From the NCBI GenBank assembly GCA_964360255.1, contig CAYHVK010000011.1, positions 80,421 through 144,420 on the forward strand: DNA of 64,000 bases, in the 5' to 3' direction. Position 1 is the stretch's first letter, and each line of letters starts with the position of its first letter. Positions 27,682 through 36,486 of the stretch are shown here, one piece after another. Source of the DNA: CAYHVK01 sp964360255. Its GTDB lineage: Bacteria; Bdellovibrionota; Bdellovibrionia; Bdellovibrionales; UBA1609. The notes under the pieces were generated by a model that saw only the letters and a list, made by a program, of their open reading frames with translations, had not been told where the DNA came from and did not search any database. The position numbers were made by a program, and so were the translations under genes.

Positions 27682-29307
27682 TTAAGCGAGTACGCCCGGC
27701 AATGTTTTCGCGATGTCACGGGTCGAGCCTGCGTAGTAGGCCGTATTTTTGGGCTCATACTGTGAATCTGGTTGTGGTAGATATTCACCATAACCACCGG
27801 CACCTGTTGGGTAGCGACCGTACAACAACTTCAGATTGGTCATGCTATAATCGTTGGCAGTGAGACCCATAGCTTGCATGGCCGTGATCAGGTACTGATT
27901 GTACAAGAGGCCCGTTTTTTGGAAGTTTTTAACATCCCGGTTCTGATAATCGTGATACATGCCGGTTTTAATTTTGCCACCAGCGCTACCGAAAAGTAGA
28001 ACGGGCATATTGTCATGATTGTGTGGGCCATCTATTGAAGCGGTCGAATATTGTAAGAGGCTGTTATCAAGTAGCGTTTTGCCATTAGGCTCAGTGATTG
28101 AGTTCATTTTTGAAATTAAATCGTAAACCGCATTATTCGACAACCATTTGAAAATTTGCAAGAGGAAGGCATTGGCGTTGGTATTATCTTGGGCTACGCC
28201 GCTACCCATATTATGAGTGGCCCAGTGCCATTTACTTCCTTCAAAAGTATCATTGCCAAGGCCTTCAAAGCCCGGAATGGTACTAATATAGAATGTCGCC
28301 ACACGAGTTCTCTGGCATGACATCGCTAAAGTAATAAGGCTGTTCATGGCGCTAAATGATTGACGAATCACAGCATCCGATAAACTTTGATTAATGGGTG
28401 CCTGCGATGCCGGGGCTGCAGGAGATGTGCACTGTGCTGCTGTTGGTGCCGGTATTGTCGCCAGTAAATTTTTTTCTAAGTCAGCAAAAAGATCGATATG
28501 GGCCTGCAAGAGGAGTTTGTCATCACGACCGATTAATCGGCCATCGCGTACTTTTTTATATTTTTCTAAAACAGCATCAATATAGGGAGTCGTCGAAGTT
28601 GTTGAGCCTGGAGCGGGCCCACCCGGAAACAGCTGTTTAAATAAAATTAGCGGATCGTAACTAAATGGAGTGAGTTGTACAGCGCCAGAGCGTTGGGTTG
28701 GGTTTTGAAATCCCCAAGACATACCTTCACCTTTATTATTTAAGCAGATATTCAATGAGCGAACGTAACCTACGCCATTATTTGGATAGAATCCATTAGC
28801 GTAAGCCATAACCTGATCAATTGTCGGAAAGTAATCGGTGAAACCGTGAATATTTGAATTTGAGTGTTTAATATTACCTACAACAGGTCCACCCACGTGA
28901 TTTCCGTCTGGAGAATAACGCCAATCAAGGCCGCGAAGAAAAGTCATTTTAGAAGCATAAGGGCTGAATTTACTGTCGAAGAGAGTTGAAATTCCAGCAG
29001 AGCCCGCAACAATTGGGGCGGAGTGAATATAATGGGCTGGAGCATTATAATAAGAAAAACCTGCGCGTGGATGAGCAGTGGCTGGGTAAAGTAAGGTGCG
29101 ATTTTGTGTCGGTAAAGTAGCTGGATACCACTGGTTAGCTCTTGCTCCGCCATTTTGTGAGCTCATGGCAATAAAGCGTGGAGCTATTTGTGATGCTTGC
29201 GCCTGCGCTTCACGGGGCAGTAAAGAAGGTAAAAGAGGTATGGCCAGAGCGGTTTTGCCCATACCCATTAGAAACATTCTGCGGTTCATATTTTTTTGTG
29301 ACTTCAT
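27682..29307 (-). CDS. DUF1552 exported protein with Tat-type signal
   Basis: A 541-residue exported protein. The N-terminus has a twin-arginine-like signal 'NRRMFLMGMGK' followed by a hydrophobic stretch and an AQA cleavage region near residue 36. The remainder fits the DUF1552 family, with 'SSQNGGARANQWYP' near the start and 'DNSLLQYSTASIDGPHNHDNMPVLLFG' near residue 415. This family is found beside DUF1592 proteins in Planctomycetes, Myxococcota and Bdellovibrionota; its activity is unknown. The layout suggests a sulfatase-like hydrolase fold, but that is inference. It follows the DUF1592 gene by 14 bases and is probably co-transcribed. Confidence 0.8.
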   Translation of the reverse strand: MKSQKNMNRRMFLMGMGKTALAIPLLPSLLPREAQAQASQIAPRFIAMSSQNGGARANQWYPATLPTQNRTLLYPATAHPRAGFSYYNAPAHYIHSAPIVAGSAGISTLFDSKFSPYASKMTFLRGLDWRYSPDGNHVGGPVVGNIKHSNSNIHGFTDYFPTIDQVMAYANGFYPNNGVGYVRSLNICLNNKGEGMSWGFQNPTQRSGAVQLTPFSYDPLILFKQLFPGGPAPGSTTSTTPYIDAVLEKYKKVRDGRLIGRDDKLLLQAHIDLFADLEKNLLATIPAPTAAQCTSPAAPASQAPINQSLSDAVIRQSFSAMNSLITLAMSCQRTRVATFYISTIPGFEGLGNDTFEGSKWHWATHNMGSGVAQDNTNANAFLLQIFKWLSNNAVYDLISKMNSITEPNGKTLLDNSLLQYSTASIDGPHNHDNMPVLLFGSAGGKIKTGMYHDYQNRDVKNFQKTGLLYNQYLITAMQAMGLTANDYSMTNLKLLYGRYPTGAGGYGEYLPQPDSQYEPKNTAYYAGSTRDIAKTLPGVLA

Positions 29308-29321
29308 ACGTTTCCTCTTTA

Positions 29322-31445
29322 TTACTGACTTATTTTGCGCATTAAAAATGCGGGTTGAATCGCGATTTCTTTAAACATCTCTTGCATACCACCCGTTGGG
29401 GCTTTCAACTTATCGTAGAGCCCACCGAGTTGACAGCCATCACCAGTGTCGCTTTCTTGGCGACGAACTGAGTAGCGGTAGTAGTTTTTTGCAAAGCAAG
29501 CTTCGCCTTTACCAGAAGTGGCTATTAAACTACTCAGATCAACCGCATCGCGAACCGCTTGTGGTCGACCCAAAATCACTTGGGCTTCACCAGCCGCGCT
29601 CACCGGAAGATCGGCAATCACTTGGCCAGTTGTCTGACTATAAATCGTTTGGCGGCCCGTTGTGCGATAGCGGCCAAAAGCATCGTAGCTTTCAAATGCA
29701 AAACCAATTGGATTGATAACGCTATGACAGCTAATACATGCCGGTTTATTAGTTATATTGTGTACTTTATCACGCGTTGTAAGAATCATTGTTTGGGCTT
29801 CATCGTCTCCGCGATCCACATCAGCTGGTGGGGCTGGGAGTTCGTTACATAATACTTCTCGTGTAATACGAACGCCCGTGGCAATCGGACTATTTTCAAC
29901 TCCGCCTGAAATAATAAGAGCGGCACGAGTGAGTAGTCCCGAACGCTGACCTGCTGGAAACGTAATATTAGGTGTGCCCGTGCCAGACCATTTTGGTACT
30001 CCGTAAATGCGAGCTAAATCATCAGTCTTGGCGAACGAAATATTTGAAGTAAGAAGTTCTTTATAACCTTTCTTTTCTGTCCATACGTAATGATTAATAA
30101 GATCACGAGCCTCTTGAAGCATATCAGCGCGATGATTATGACCTGGCTGATTCAGCATCTCGCCTTGAGTGAGAGCTAAGAAATCCGGCGACATATTTGT
30201 GAGCGGTGACAAGTTATCAAGATGCAGCCACTGTGTGAAGTACTCGTTGATCGAGGCCTTTGTACGCGCGATTTGAGTACCGAATACAACCGTATCGAGA
30301 ACTTCTTTAATACCGGCTGCCGAGCCCAGTTTACCGGCTGCGGCCGCATCAAAGAGTTCTTTATTCGGCATTGAGTTCCAGTAATTGTAAGAGATTTTTG
30401 AAGCGACTTCGTAGCTCGTAAGACGAGCGAGATCCGCACGGCCGTTAATGCTAGTGCCTTGATTTTCAAGGTGGTAGAAGAATTCAGGCGACATAATTAA
30501 GTAGCCAATAAGATCAGCTAATTTTGTCGTTGTGCGTTTATTGTAAAAATCCGTATGAAGCGTGATTTCAGCAGTAGTTAATGGACGACGATAAACTTTA
30601 AGACCAAAATTTTTGACGAAGTCGCTGATGCAAGTAGCTGTTGGAGGTGAAACACTGAGGCAAGCTCCGCCAAGATTTGTGAGGCGAGTGCTACTGTTTG
30701 TGATAAGCGCTGCAAAACGTGTCGCTAGTTTGTACTGAGTATTAATATGTTGTGAAGAAACAATATTGTTTAAGCGCTCAAATTGTGTGCTGTTGTCATT
30801 CGGGAGCTCAGTAAAAATAGTATTGAGCTCAGTCATAATAGCCGTACGATCAGCAGCAGCCTGAACATCCATTAAATCTTGGAAAGTGTTTTTCAATTCA
30901 TTTTTTTGTAATCGTGTCAGGTGCGAAGCTGCCGGATCTGCATTTGGATTACACTGAAAGAAGGTCATGCCAGCGTTAGGGTCGACCGCGATCATGCCCA
31001 TCATGCTGACCCAATCGGCAAGGGTATCGTATTCAGTTTGAGAAAGCGTGCTGCCCATTGGCATATTTCTAGTACCGGCGGTGGTACCTTTATAAAGAGT
31101 CAGACGAGTCATAAGCTTAGATTTATCTATATCACCTGAAACTACGAGGCCGCCGTTAACAAAACCAGCTTCATTCGTATAAGTCATTAAAGAGAAAGCA
31201 GCGGCGCCGCCAGATTTATGGCAAGACACACACTTGGCATCGATGACAGCTTTCGCTTTAGTCCAACGCTCGGTCGCATCTGGGCCGGGAGGTTGTACCA
31301 CTGGCGGTACGACTACAGGTGGAGTTATTGATGAGTTAGAGACAGAATCTGTAAGAGTGCCAGATTCAAACCCGCCGCCGCAGTTCTGAAAGCCCAACAT
31401 TGCAAAAGACAATGTGAGCCAAGTCGCTGCTATTCGAAACTTCAT
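29322..31445 (-). CDS. DUF1592/DUF1588/DUF1585 lipoprotein with two haem-type CxxCH motifs
   Basis: A 707-residue predicted lipoprotein: signal sequence MKFRIAATWL... with Cys near residue 22 in GFQNC. It has the multi-domain DUF1587-1595-1592-1588-1585 order seen in exported 'PSD1-like' proteins. Two CxxCH motifs are visible, CVSCH near residue 75 and CISCH near residue 580, compatible with c-type haem attachment. The start at 31445 is chosen because the lipoprotein signal begins there; the open frame runs 60 codons further upstream without a signal. It is encoded just before the DUF1552 gene, its usual partner. An electron-transfer or cell-surface role is possible but unproven. Confidence 0.8.
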   Translation of the reverse strand: MKFRIAATWLTLSFAMLGFQNCGGGFESGTLTDSVSNSSITPPVVVPPVVQPPGPDATERWTKAKAVIDAKCVSCHKSGGAAAFSLMTYTNEAGFVNGGLVVSGDIDKSKLMTRLTLYKGTTAGTRNMPMGSTLSQTEYDTLADWVSMMGMIAVDPNAGMTFFQCNPNADPAASHLTRLQKNELKNTFQDLMDVQAAADRTAIMTELNTIFTELPNDNSTQFERLNNIVSSQHINTQYKLATRFAALITNSSTRLTNLGGACLSVSPPTATCISDFVKNFGLKVYRRPLTTAEITLHTDFYNKRTTTKLADLIGYLIMSPEFFYHLENQGTSINGRADLARLTSYEVASKISYNYWNSMPNKELFDAAAAGKLGSAAGIKEVLDTVVFGTQIARTKASINEYFTQWLHLDNLSPLTNMSPDFLALTQGEMLNQPGHNHRADMLQEARDLINHYVWTEKKGYKELLTSNISFAKTDDLARIYGVPKWSGTGTPNITFPAGQRSGLLTRAALIISGGVENSPIATGVRITREVLCNELPAPPADVDRGDDEAQTMILTTRDKVHNITNKPACISCHSVINPIGFAFESYDAFGRYRTTGRQTIYSQTTGQVIADLPVSAAGEAQVILGRPQAVRDAVDLSSLIATSGKGEACFAKNYYRYSVRRQESDTGDGCQLGGLYDKLKAPTGGMQEMFKEIAIQPAFLMRKISQ

Positions 31446-31637
31446 TTTTAAACTACGTTTACCCAAAAGAATCCCTACAACCCCATCATAAAGACGTGGT
31501 TTTGCATATTTATATTGTAGGTAAGATTTCGGAGTTTTAGTTAAGAATCGTAAATCAGCGTAAAATAAAAGCTTATTCGTCTCGTTATGAAACACACATT
31601 TTTTTTGAAATTTGCGATAAATCAAAACGAAAAAAAG

Positions 31638-31820
31638 TTAGTCAGTTTTTTTGTCGGATTCAACTTCTGAGTTGTACGACTCGTATTTTTTTCTGAGTTC
31701 TTCGCGTTCGGCTTTACTGGTGATTCCCACCCATTCTGGGTAAAAAATCATAAGAAATAAATAGGTCACAAAACCGATAATAATAAGCGCGGCGGCTAAA
31801 ATAATAAAAGTTATTCCCAT
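31638..31820 (-). CDS. Small membrane protein, unknown function
   Basis: A 60-residue protein. A single strongly hydrophobic helix (about residues 3-28) is followed by a charged tail rich in Glu, Lys and Ser. The ATG at 31820 follows an AGGGAT ribosome site. The frame extends upstream to 31985, but that part overlaps the divergent ndh gene and has no start signal. I do not recognise a family. Small size and one helix suggest a single-span inner-membrane protein. Confidence 0.6.
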   Translation of the reverse strand: MGITFIILAAALIIIGFVTYLFLMIFYPEWVGITSKAEREELRKKYESYNSEVESDKKTD

Positions 31821-31886
31821 AAAAATCCCTTTCAAAAAGAATAGCACAAACGACCAACAGCAGGTAGATCTACTTGCGGAGAGATT

Positions 31887-33173
31887 ATGATCATTAAGCA
31901 TCCCAGCAGTGCTAAGGGCAAAAAAATCGTAGTTGTTGTAGGGGCCGGCTTTGCTGGTTTGAAAGCCGCGCAAGAGTTGGCCCATTTAAATGAAGTGCAA
32001 GTGGTGGTGGTCGACCAGCGTAACCATCACCTTTTTCAACCCTTACTTTATCAGGTCGCAACAGCGGGGCTCAATCCTTCTGATATTGCGGTGCCTATTC
32101 GCTCACAGTTTTCAGACTCAGCAAATATTGAAGTTCATTTGGGAAAAATCTCTTACGTCGATTTAGCAGCAAAAGTTGTTGTGGCTGATGGCGGCATTGA
32201 GTTGTCTTATGACTATATTATTTTAGCCTGTGGGGCTCGTCATAGTTATTTTGCCCATCCAGAATGGGAGGTCTTTGCACCAGGTTTAAAAACTATTGAG
32301 CAAGCCACAGAGATTCGACGTCGTATACTTTTGGCTTTTGAAAATGCTGAGAATGAATTTGTTGAAAGTGAAAAGAAGGCTTTACTCACTTTTGTTATTG
32401 TTGGTGGTGGTCCAACAGGAGTGGAGATGGCAGGCGCCATTTCTGATATTAGCCAAACGGTGCTCAGTCATGACTTTAAACGCATAGACACCAAAAGTGC
32501 TCAAGTGGTTCTGGTCGAGGCCGGCGCCAGAATTCTCGGTTCATTCGATGGTTCACTTTCGGCCCAAGCTGCATTGGATTTAAAAAAAATGGGCGTAGAT
32601 GTAAGGGTTGGTACACGTGTGGTGAATATTGATGATCAAGGAGTCCAGTTGTCGGGTGGTGGATACATTCCGGCTAAGACGGTGGTTTGGGCTGCGGGTG
32701 TTCAGGCCACACCACTAGAGTTTAAATCACCGATCATCCGAGATAATTCAGGACGGATTAAAGTGAATTCTGATTTTTCAATTCCCCAGCATCCCGAAGC
32801 TTTTGTCGTTGGAGATATGGCTTCTTTTCAGTTAACTGAAAAACAAATTTTACCGGGCCTTGCCCCTGCCGCTATTCAAGCTGGTCGTCATGCGGCACTT
32901 ATGATTAAAGCCACGCTTCATGGTCAACCTAGAGTTGATTTTAAATATAACGATAAAGGTCAGATGGCCACTATCGGTAAAACAAAAGCTATAGCACAAG
33001 TTGGCAATATTCGTTTGACGGGATTCATAGCATGGCTGAGCTGGCTTTTTATTCACATTCTTTATTTAGTGGGATTTAAAAATAAATTCGCCGTTTTCTT
33101 ACAATGGATTTGGAGCTATCTTTTTGCGAAGCGAGGCAGTCGGCTAATCACCGATAAAGAGTGGCGTCTTTAG
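31887..33173 (+). CDS. ndh: Type II NADH dehydrogenase (NDH-2)
   Basis: Single-subunit, non-proton-pumping NADH:quinone oxidoreductase bound to the cytosolic face of the inner membrane. The 428 residues have an FAD-binding Rossmann motif GAGFAGLKAAQEL (about residues 19-31) and an NADH-binding motif VIVGGGPTGVEMAGA (about 171-185). The FAD segment 'AFVVGDMASF' lies near residue 307, and a C-terminal hydrophobic amphipathic region probably anchors it. A GGAGAG ribosome site precedes the ATG. Its stop overlaps the stop of the convergent hybrid kinase by 3 bases. Confidence 0.92.
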   Translation: MIIKHPSSAKGKKIVVVVGAGFAGLKAAQELAHLNEVQVVVVDQRNHHLFQPLLYQVATAGLNPSDIAVPIRSQFSDSANIEVHLGKISYVDLAAKVVVADGGIELSYDYIILACGARHSYFAHPEWEVFAPGLKTIEQATEIRRRILLAFENAENEFVESEKKALLTFVIVGGGPTGVEMAGAISDISQTVLSHDFKRIDTKSAQVVLVEAGARILGSFDGSLSAQAALDLKKMGVDVRVGTRVVNIDDQGVQLSGGGYIPAKTVVWAAGVQATPLEFKSPIIRDNSGRIKVNSDFSIPQHPEAFVVGDMASFQLTEKQILPGLAPAAIQAGRHAALMIKATLHGQPRVDFKYNDKGQMATIGKTKAIAQVGNIRLTGFIAWLSWLFIHILYLVGFKNKFAVFLQWIWSYLFAKRGSRLITDKEWRL

Positions 33174-34780
33174 TGACGAAGTTCTGAATTTTTAGGAATA
33201 TAACGAGCCAAAGTATCGACCAGCAAATCGCGTTGAATCGGTTTCGTTAAGAAGTCATTGAAGCCAGAATCCAAACATTTTGCGCGCTCTTCACTCATGG
33301 CATGGGCTGTGAGGGCCACGATAGGGCGAGTGTAACCCAGGCTGCGTAATTTGCGTGCCGCTTGATGACCATCCATTTGCGGCATTTGAACATCCATGAG
33401 TACCACATCGTAAGAGTTTTTGAGGGCTGATTCCACTCCCTCACGGCCATCATAAGCCGAGTTGATTTGAGCTCCTAAATTTTGCAAATAAATATCAATG
33501 AGCATTTGATTGTCCTGAGAGTCTTCAACAACAAGTACATTTAAGCCTTTTAGTACTAGTTCTTTATTTTCTTCTTCTGATTGTATGGTTTTGATCGTTA
33601 AAGATTCTTTATTAACAAACTTGGCACTTTTACCGGCGCCCGCTTTTATTTTGAAGGCGAATGTTGTCCCGACATTTTGTTCACTTTTGGTGAGTTCTAG
33701 CGATCCCCCTAATGCTTCAGCGAGACGACGAGAGAGAACTAAGCCTAGACCAGTGCCTCCGAACTTACGTGTCGTCGTTGTGTCGCCTTGTGCGAACGGC
33801 TTAAACAACTTTTCTTTTTGCTGCTCAGACAGTCCAATTCCGCTATCGGTAACGGTGAAATGAAGAAATCCATTCTCATAACCAACCGTAAGTTTAACGA
33901 AACCTTTGTCGGTAAATTTAAAAGCATTTCCAACAATATTACTGAGGATTTGTTTCACTCGCACTGGGTCAGAAATAATTTGATCAGGAATCGAAGATTC
34001 GAGCTCAACTTGAAAAAGAATACCTTTTTCAGCTGCCTTAAAGTTAAACACAGATATAAAATCAGCTAAGAGATCTGTGAGGTGAAAGGGGATGTGCTCG
34101 ATGGACATTTTGCCCACTTCAACTTTTGAAAGATCTAAAATATCATCGATAAGTCTTAAGAGCTGCTGTGAGTTTCTCTCAATAATAGCTCGGTATTTAA
34201 AATTATCCTCTAAAGAATTGCTTGGGTCTTTCATAAGATCTGTAAAACCAAGAATAGCCCCAATCGGGGTTCTGATTTCGTGGGACATATTAGCCAAAAA
34301 TTCAGTTTTTGCAAAGTTGGCTAGATCAGCGCTGACTTTTGCTTTCTTAAGCTGATCAAGTAAATGGCGCACTTGATACTGTTTGCGCCGGGCCCGCAAA
34401 GCCACTTCTACCGAGCGAACGAGTGTGAGCTGAGAAAAAGGCCTTTCGAGAAGAGAAATGTTTCCGCTTTGCGAAAACATTTCTGTGGCGCGAACAACAT
34501 CAGCACTGGTGAGCAGAATGATGGGGATATCTGACCAAGGCTCTTGTTGAGCTAAGGCAGTTTGAAAGAGAGGCAGCGTATCGGCAGTGATAGCTTCTTC
34601 TGAAATCACGAAGGCGCCACAGTTTTGAGTAATTTTATGAGCTAAATCAGCTAAACTTTCGCAAGCATAAGCCGAAAGGCCGGCACTATTTAAAACTTCA
34701 ACTGCCATTGAAGAATCTTTGAAAGTGGGAGCCAGTACGAATACGGCCTCTGAATCTTGAGTGTTCAGCCAACTATTCAT
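33170..34780 (-). CDS. Hybrid histidine kinase with degenerate N-terminal receiver and C-terminal receiver
   Basis: A soluble 536-residue kinase. The N-terminal domain (about 10-130) has receiver-like secondary structure, with 'PIILLTSAD' and 'ERPFS' at the usual Thr and Lys positions. The phospho-acceptor Asp site reads VISEE (residues 58-62), so it is a pseudo-receiver. HisKA carries His167 in NMSHEIRTP, followed by a HATPase with DSGIGLS and GTGLGLVLS. The C-terminal receiver has Asp463 in LMDVQMPQMDG and Lys in LTKP. It overlaps the KaiC-like gene by 8 bases, and the two are presumably one signalling module. Confidence 0.88.
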   Translation of the reverse strand: MNSWLNTQDSEAVFVLAPTFKDSSMAVEVLNSAGLSAYACESLADLAHKITQNCGAFVISEEAITADTLPLFQTALAQQEPWSDIPIILLTSADVVRATEMFSQSGNISLLERPFSQLTLVRSVEVALRARRKQYQVRHLLDQLKKAKVSADLANFAKTEFLANMSHEIRTPIGAILGFTDLMKDPSNSLEDNFKYRAIIERNSQQLLRLIDDILDLSKVEVGKMSIEHIPFHLTDLLADFISVFNFKAAEKGILFQVELESSIPDQIISDPVRVKQILSNIVGNAFKFTDKGFVKLTVGYENGFLHFTVTDSGIGLSEQQKEKLFKPFAQGDTTTTRKFGGTGLGLVLSRRLAEALGGSLELTKSEQNVGTTFAFKIKAGAGKSAKFVNKESLTIKTIQSEEENKELVLKGLNVLVVEDSQDNQMLIDIYLQNLGAQINSAYDGREGVESALKNSYDVVLMDVQMPQMDGHQAARKLRSLGYTRPIVALTAHAMSEERAKCLDSGFNDFLTKPIQRDLLVDTLARYIPKNSELRH

Positions 34781-36266
34781 TATTCCCCTTTAGGCCATTA
34801 TCAGTGGACCCTAAATAACGGGGAACGCCAGTAAAGATTCCGGCAAAATGGTCTAACACCGGGCCGACTAAAATTCCACCTTGTCCAATTTTGAGTTCGC
34901 GAAGAGTTTCTTCGTGCGTTCCAGTTCTTTTTTTAGTGACCGAAATAGCTTTTTTAACACTGCCGAAAGATTCGTAGAAGCGAGTGACAATGACAGAGTC
35001 GGCCAAATAAGTAAGATCAAGTGGGGTATGCATGTTGCCCATGATTCCGGCTTGAGCCAAAACGATAAGGGTAATAACACCTTGGCTACCCAAATAAGAA
35101 AGAAGCTCATGAAGCTGGAGCATTAAAAACTGCTGCTCAGGCATGGCATGAATATATCCATTAAGACTGTCTATAATGATGACATCAAGATCATTCAGCT
35201 TAACTTCTTCTCGAAGTAGAGCGGTGAATTGCCCTGGAGTGAGTTCTGCAGGATCGATTTTGCGTAAACTGATCTGGCCAGATTTTAAATGCTCATCGAG
35301 AGGAATGCCGAGATCATTGGCGCGTGCCTTTAAATTCACGGGACTTTCTTCAAAACTATAAATTCCAACCCTTTTTCCTTTTGCTGCGGCTGCAGTTGCA
35401 AACTGAATAGAGATTGTAGATTTACCTGTGCCGGCAGGCCCTAAAATTAAATTGCTGGTGCCGCGATCAAGACCGCCGCCGAGCAGGCAATCGAGAGCCT
35501 TAACTCCAGTTGAAACAACTTCGCGTTTAAAATCGAGGTGATGCTCTGAAGCCACAAGGCGCGGAAAGATTTGGACACCTGCCTTCTTAATTAAATAATC
35601 ATGAGTTCCACTGCGAAATTCTACACCCCGCATTTTCACAATATGAAACTCACGGCGGTCAACGCCGTAGCCAGCTCGGACCTTTTCAAGAAATAGCACG
35701 CCGTGAACAATACTCTGAACGTGAAGATCTCCGGCTTCTGCAGTTAAATCATCAAGAAAAAGAACGGTTGCGCCTCGACCAATAAAATACTGTTTAAAAG
35801 CTAACATCTGACGGCGATATCTGAGCGAGCTGTCAGAAAGAAGGCGAAGCTCAGAAATAGAATCAAAAACTATTCGTTGAGCTCCTGTTTCACTGATCTT
35901 GTTTAATACCACTTGGATAGTTTTAGACAGCTCAACTTCTGAGGTATGAAATAACGTATTGCGAGTGTCGCGACCTAATTGTTCTGAAATTGCGGAGATT
36001 TCGAGAATGTGAATGCCTTCCAGGTCCCAATCGTGTGATTGAGCTACAGCATCCAACTCATCCTTTGTTTCTGAAAAGGTAATATATAGAGTTTTTTCAC
36101 CGAGTCTGCGACCTTCCATTAAGAACTGGAGTGCTAATGTAGTTTTACCAGTGCCCGGCTTTCCTTGTAGTAGATAAAGATTATTGCATGGGAGACCGCC
36201 TTTAAGTACGTCGTCTAAACCCGGTACGCCAGTCGGGCATTGAGAAATAGATTTATTAGTATTCAT
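34773..36266 (-). CDS. KaiC-like double-RecA ATPase
   Basis: A 497-residue protein with two tandem KaiC/RecA domains. The first has Walker A GKPGTGKT (35-42) and a 'TFSE' in place of the KaiC TFEE catalytic pair. The second has Walker A GPAGTGKS (about 275-282) and an intact FEE (about 304-306). By my hand alignment, the residues at the cyanobacterial phosphorylation dyad (Ser431/Thr432) are Thr-Tyr near residue 418. The start at 36266 is chosen because an AGGAGG lies upstream and the KaiC fold begins there; 29 further upstream codons look spurious. No kaiB or kaiA is nearby. The family suggests ATP-driven signalling, not necessarily a clock. Confidence 0.88.
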   Translation of the reverse strand: MNTNKSISQCPTGVPGLDDVLKGGLPCNNLYLLQGKPGTGKTTLALQFLMEGRRLGEKTLYITFSETKDELDAVAQSHDWDLEGIHILEISAISEQLGRDTRNTLFHTSEVELSKTIQVVLNKISETGAQRIVFDSISELRLLSDSSLRYRRQMLAFKQYFIGRGATVLFLDDLTAEAGDLHVQSIVHGVLFLEKVRAGYGVDRREFHIVKMRGVEFRSGTHDYLIKKAGVQIFPRLVASEHHLDFKREVVSTGVKALDCLLGGGLDRGTSNLILGPAGTGKSTISIQFATAAAAKGKRVGIYSFEESPVNLKARANDLGIPLDEHLKSGQISLRKIDPAELTPGQFTALLREEVKLNDLDVIIIDSLNGYIHAMPEQQFLMLQLHELLSYLGSQGVITLIVLAQAGIMGNMHTPLDLTYLADSVIVTRFYESFGSVKKAISVTKKRTGTHEETLRELKIGQGGILVGPVLDHFAGIFTGVPRYLGSTDNGLKGNNE

Positions 36267-36440
36267 ATTCAACCGCCTTGCCTCCTGTGAATAATGGCTA
36301 GGAGTATATAAACATGAACGGAATTGGGTGCACCATAAATGTACTGAGCACAAACGATCGTGGAATTACTCCCCAATTTGTTAAGAAGTTTTGACAGGAG
36401 AGGTGCGTTTTTTTGTTTATCTTTATTTTGGACGCTACTT

Positions 36441-36464
36441 TAGTGCCAGGTTTTCCCGGCACTA
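36441..36464. repeat. Short hairpin downstream of the phospholipase-D-fold gene
   Basis: TAGTGCC (36441-36447) pairs with GGCACTA (36458-36464), with a further GG/CC pair inside. It lies 23 bases past the stop of the minus-strand gene at 36487 and upstream of the KaiC-like gene. It lacks a T-run on either strand, so it is at best a weak or factor-assisted terminator. Confidence 0.45.
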
Positions 36465-36486
36465 GGTAATTGAATTAAGCCGTGGA

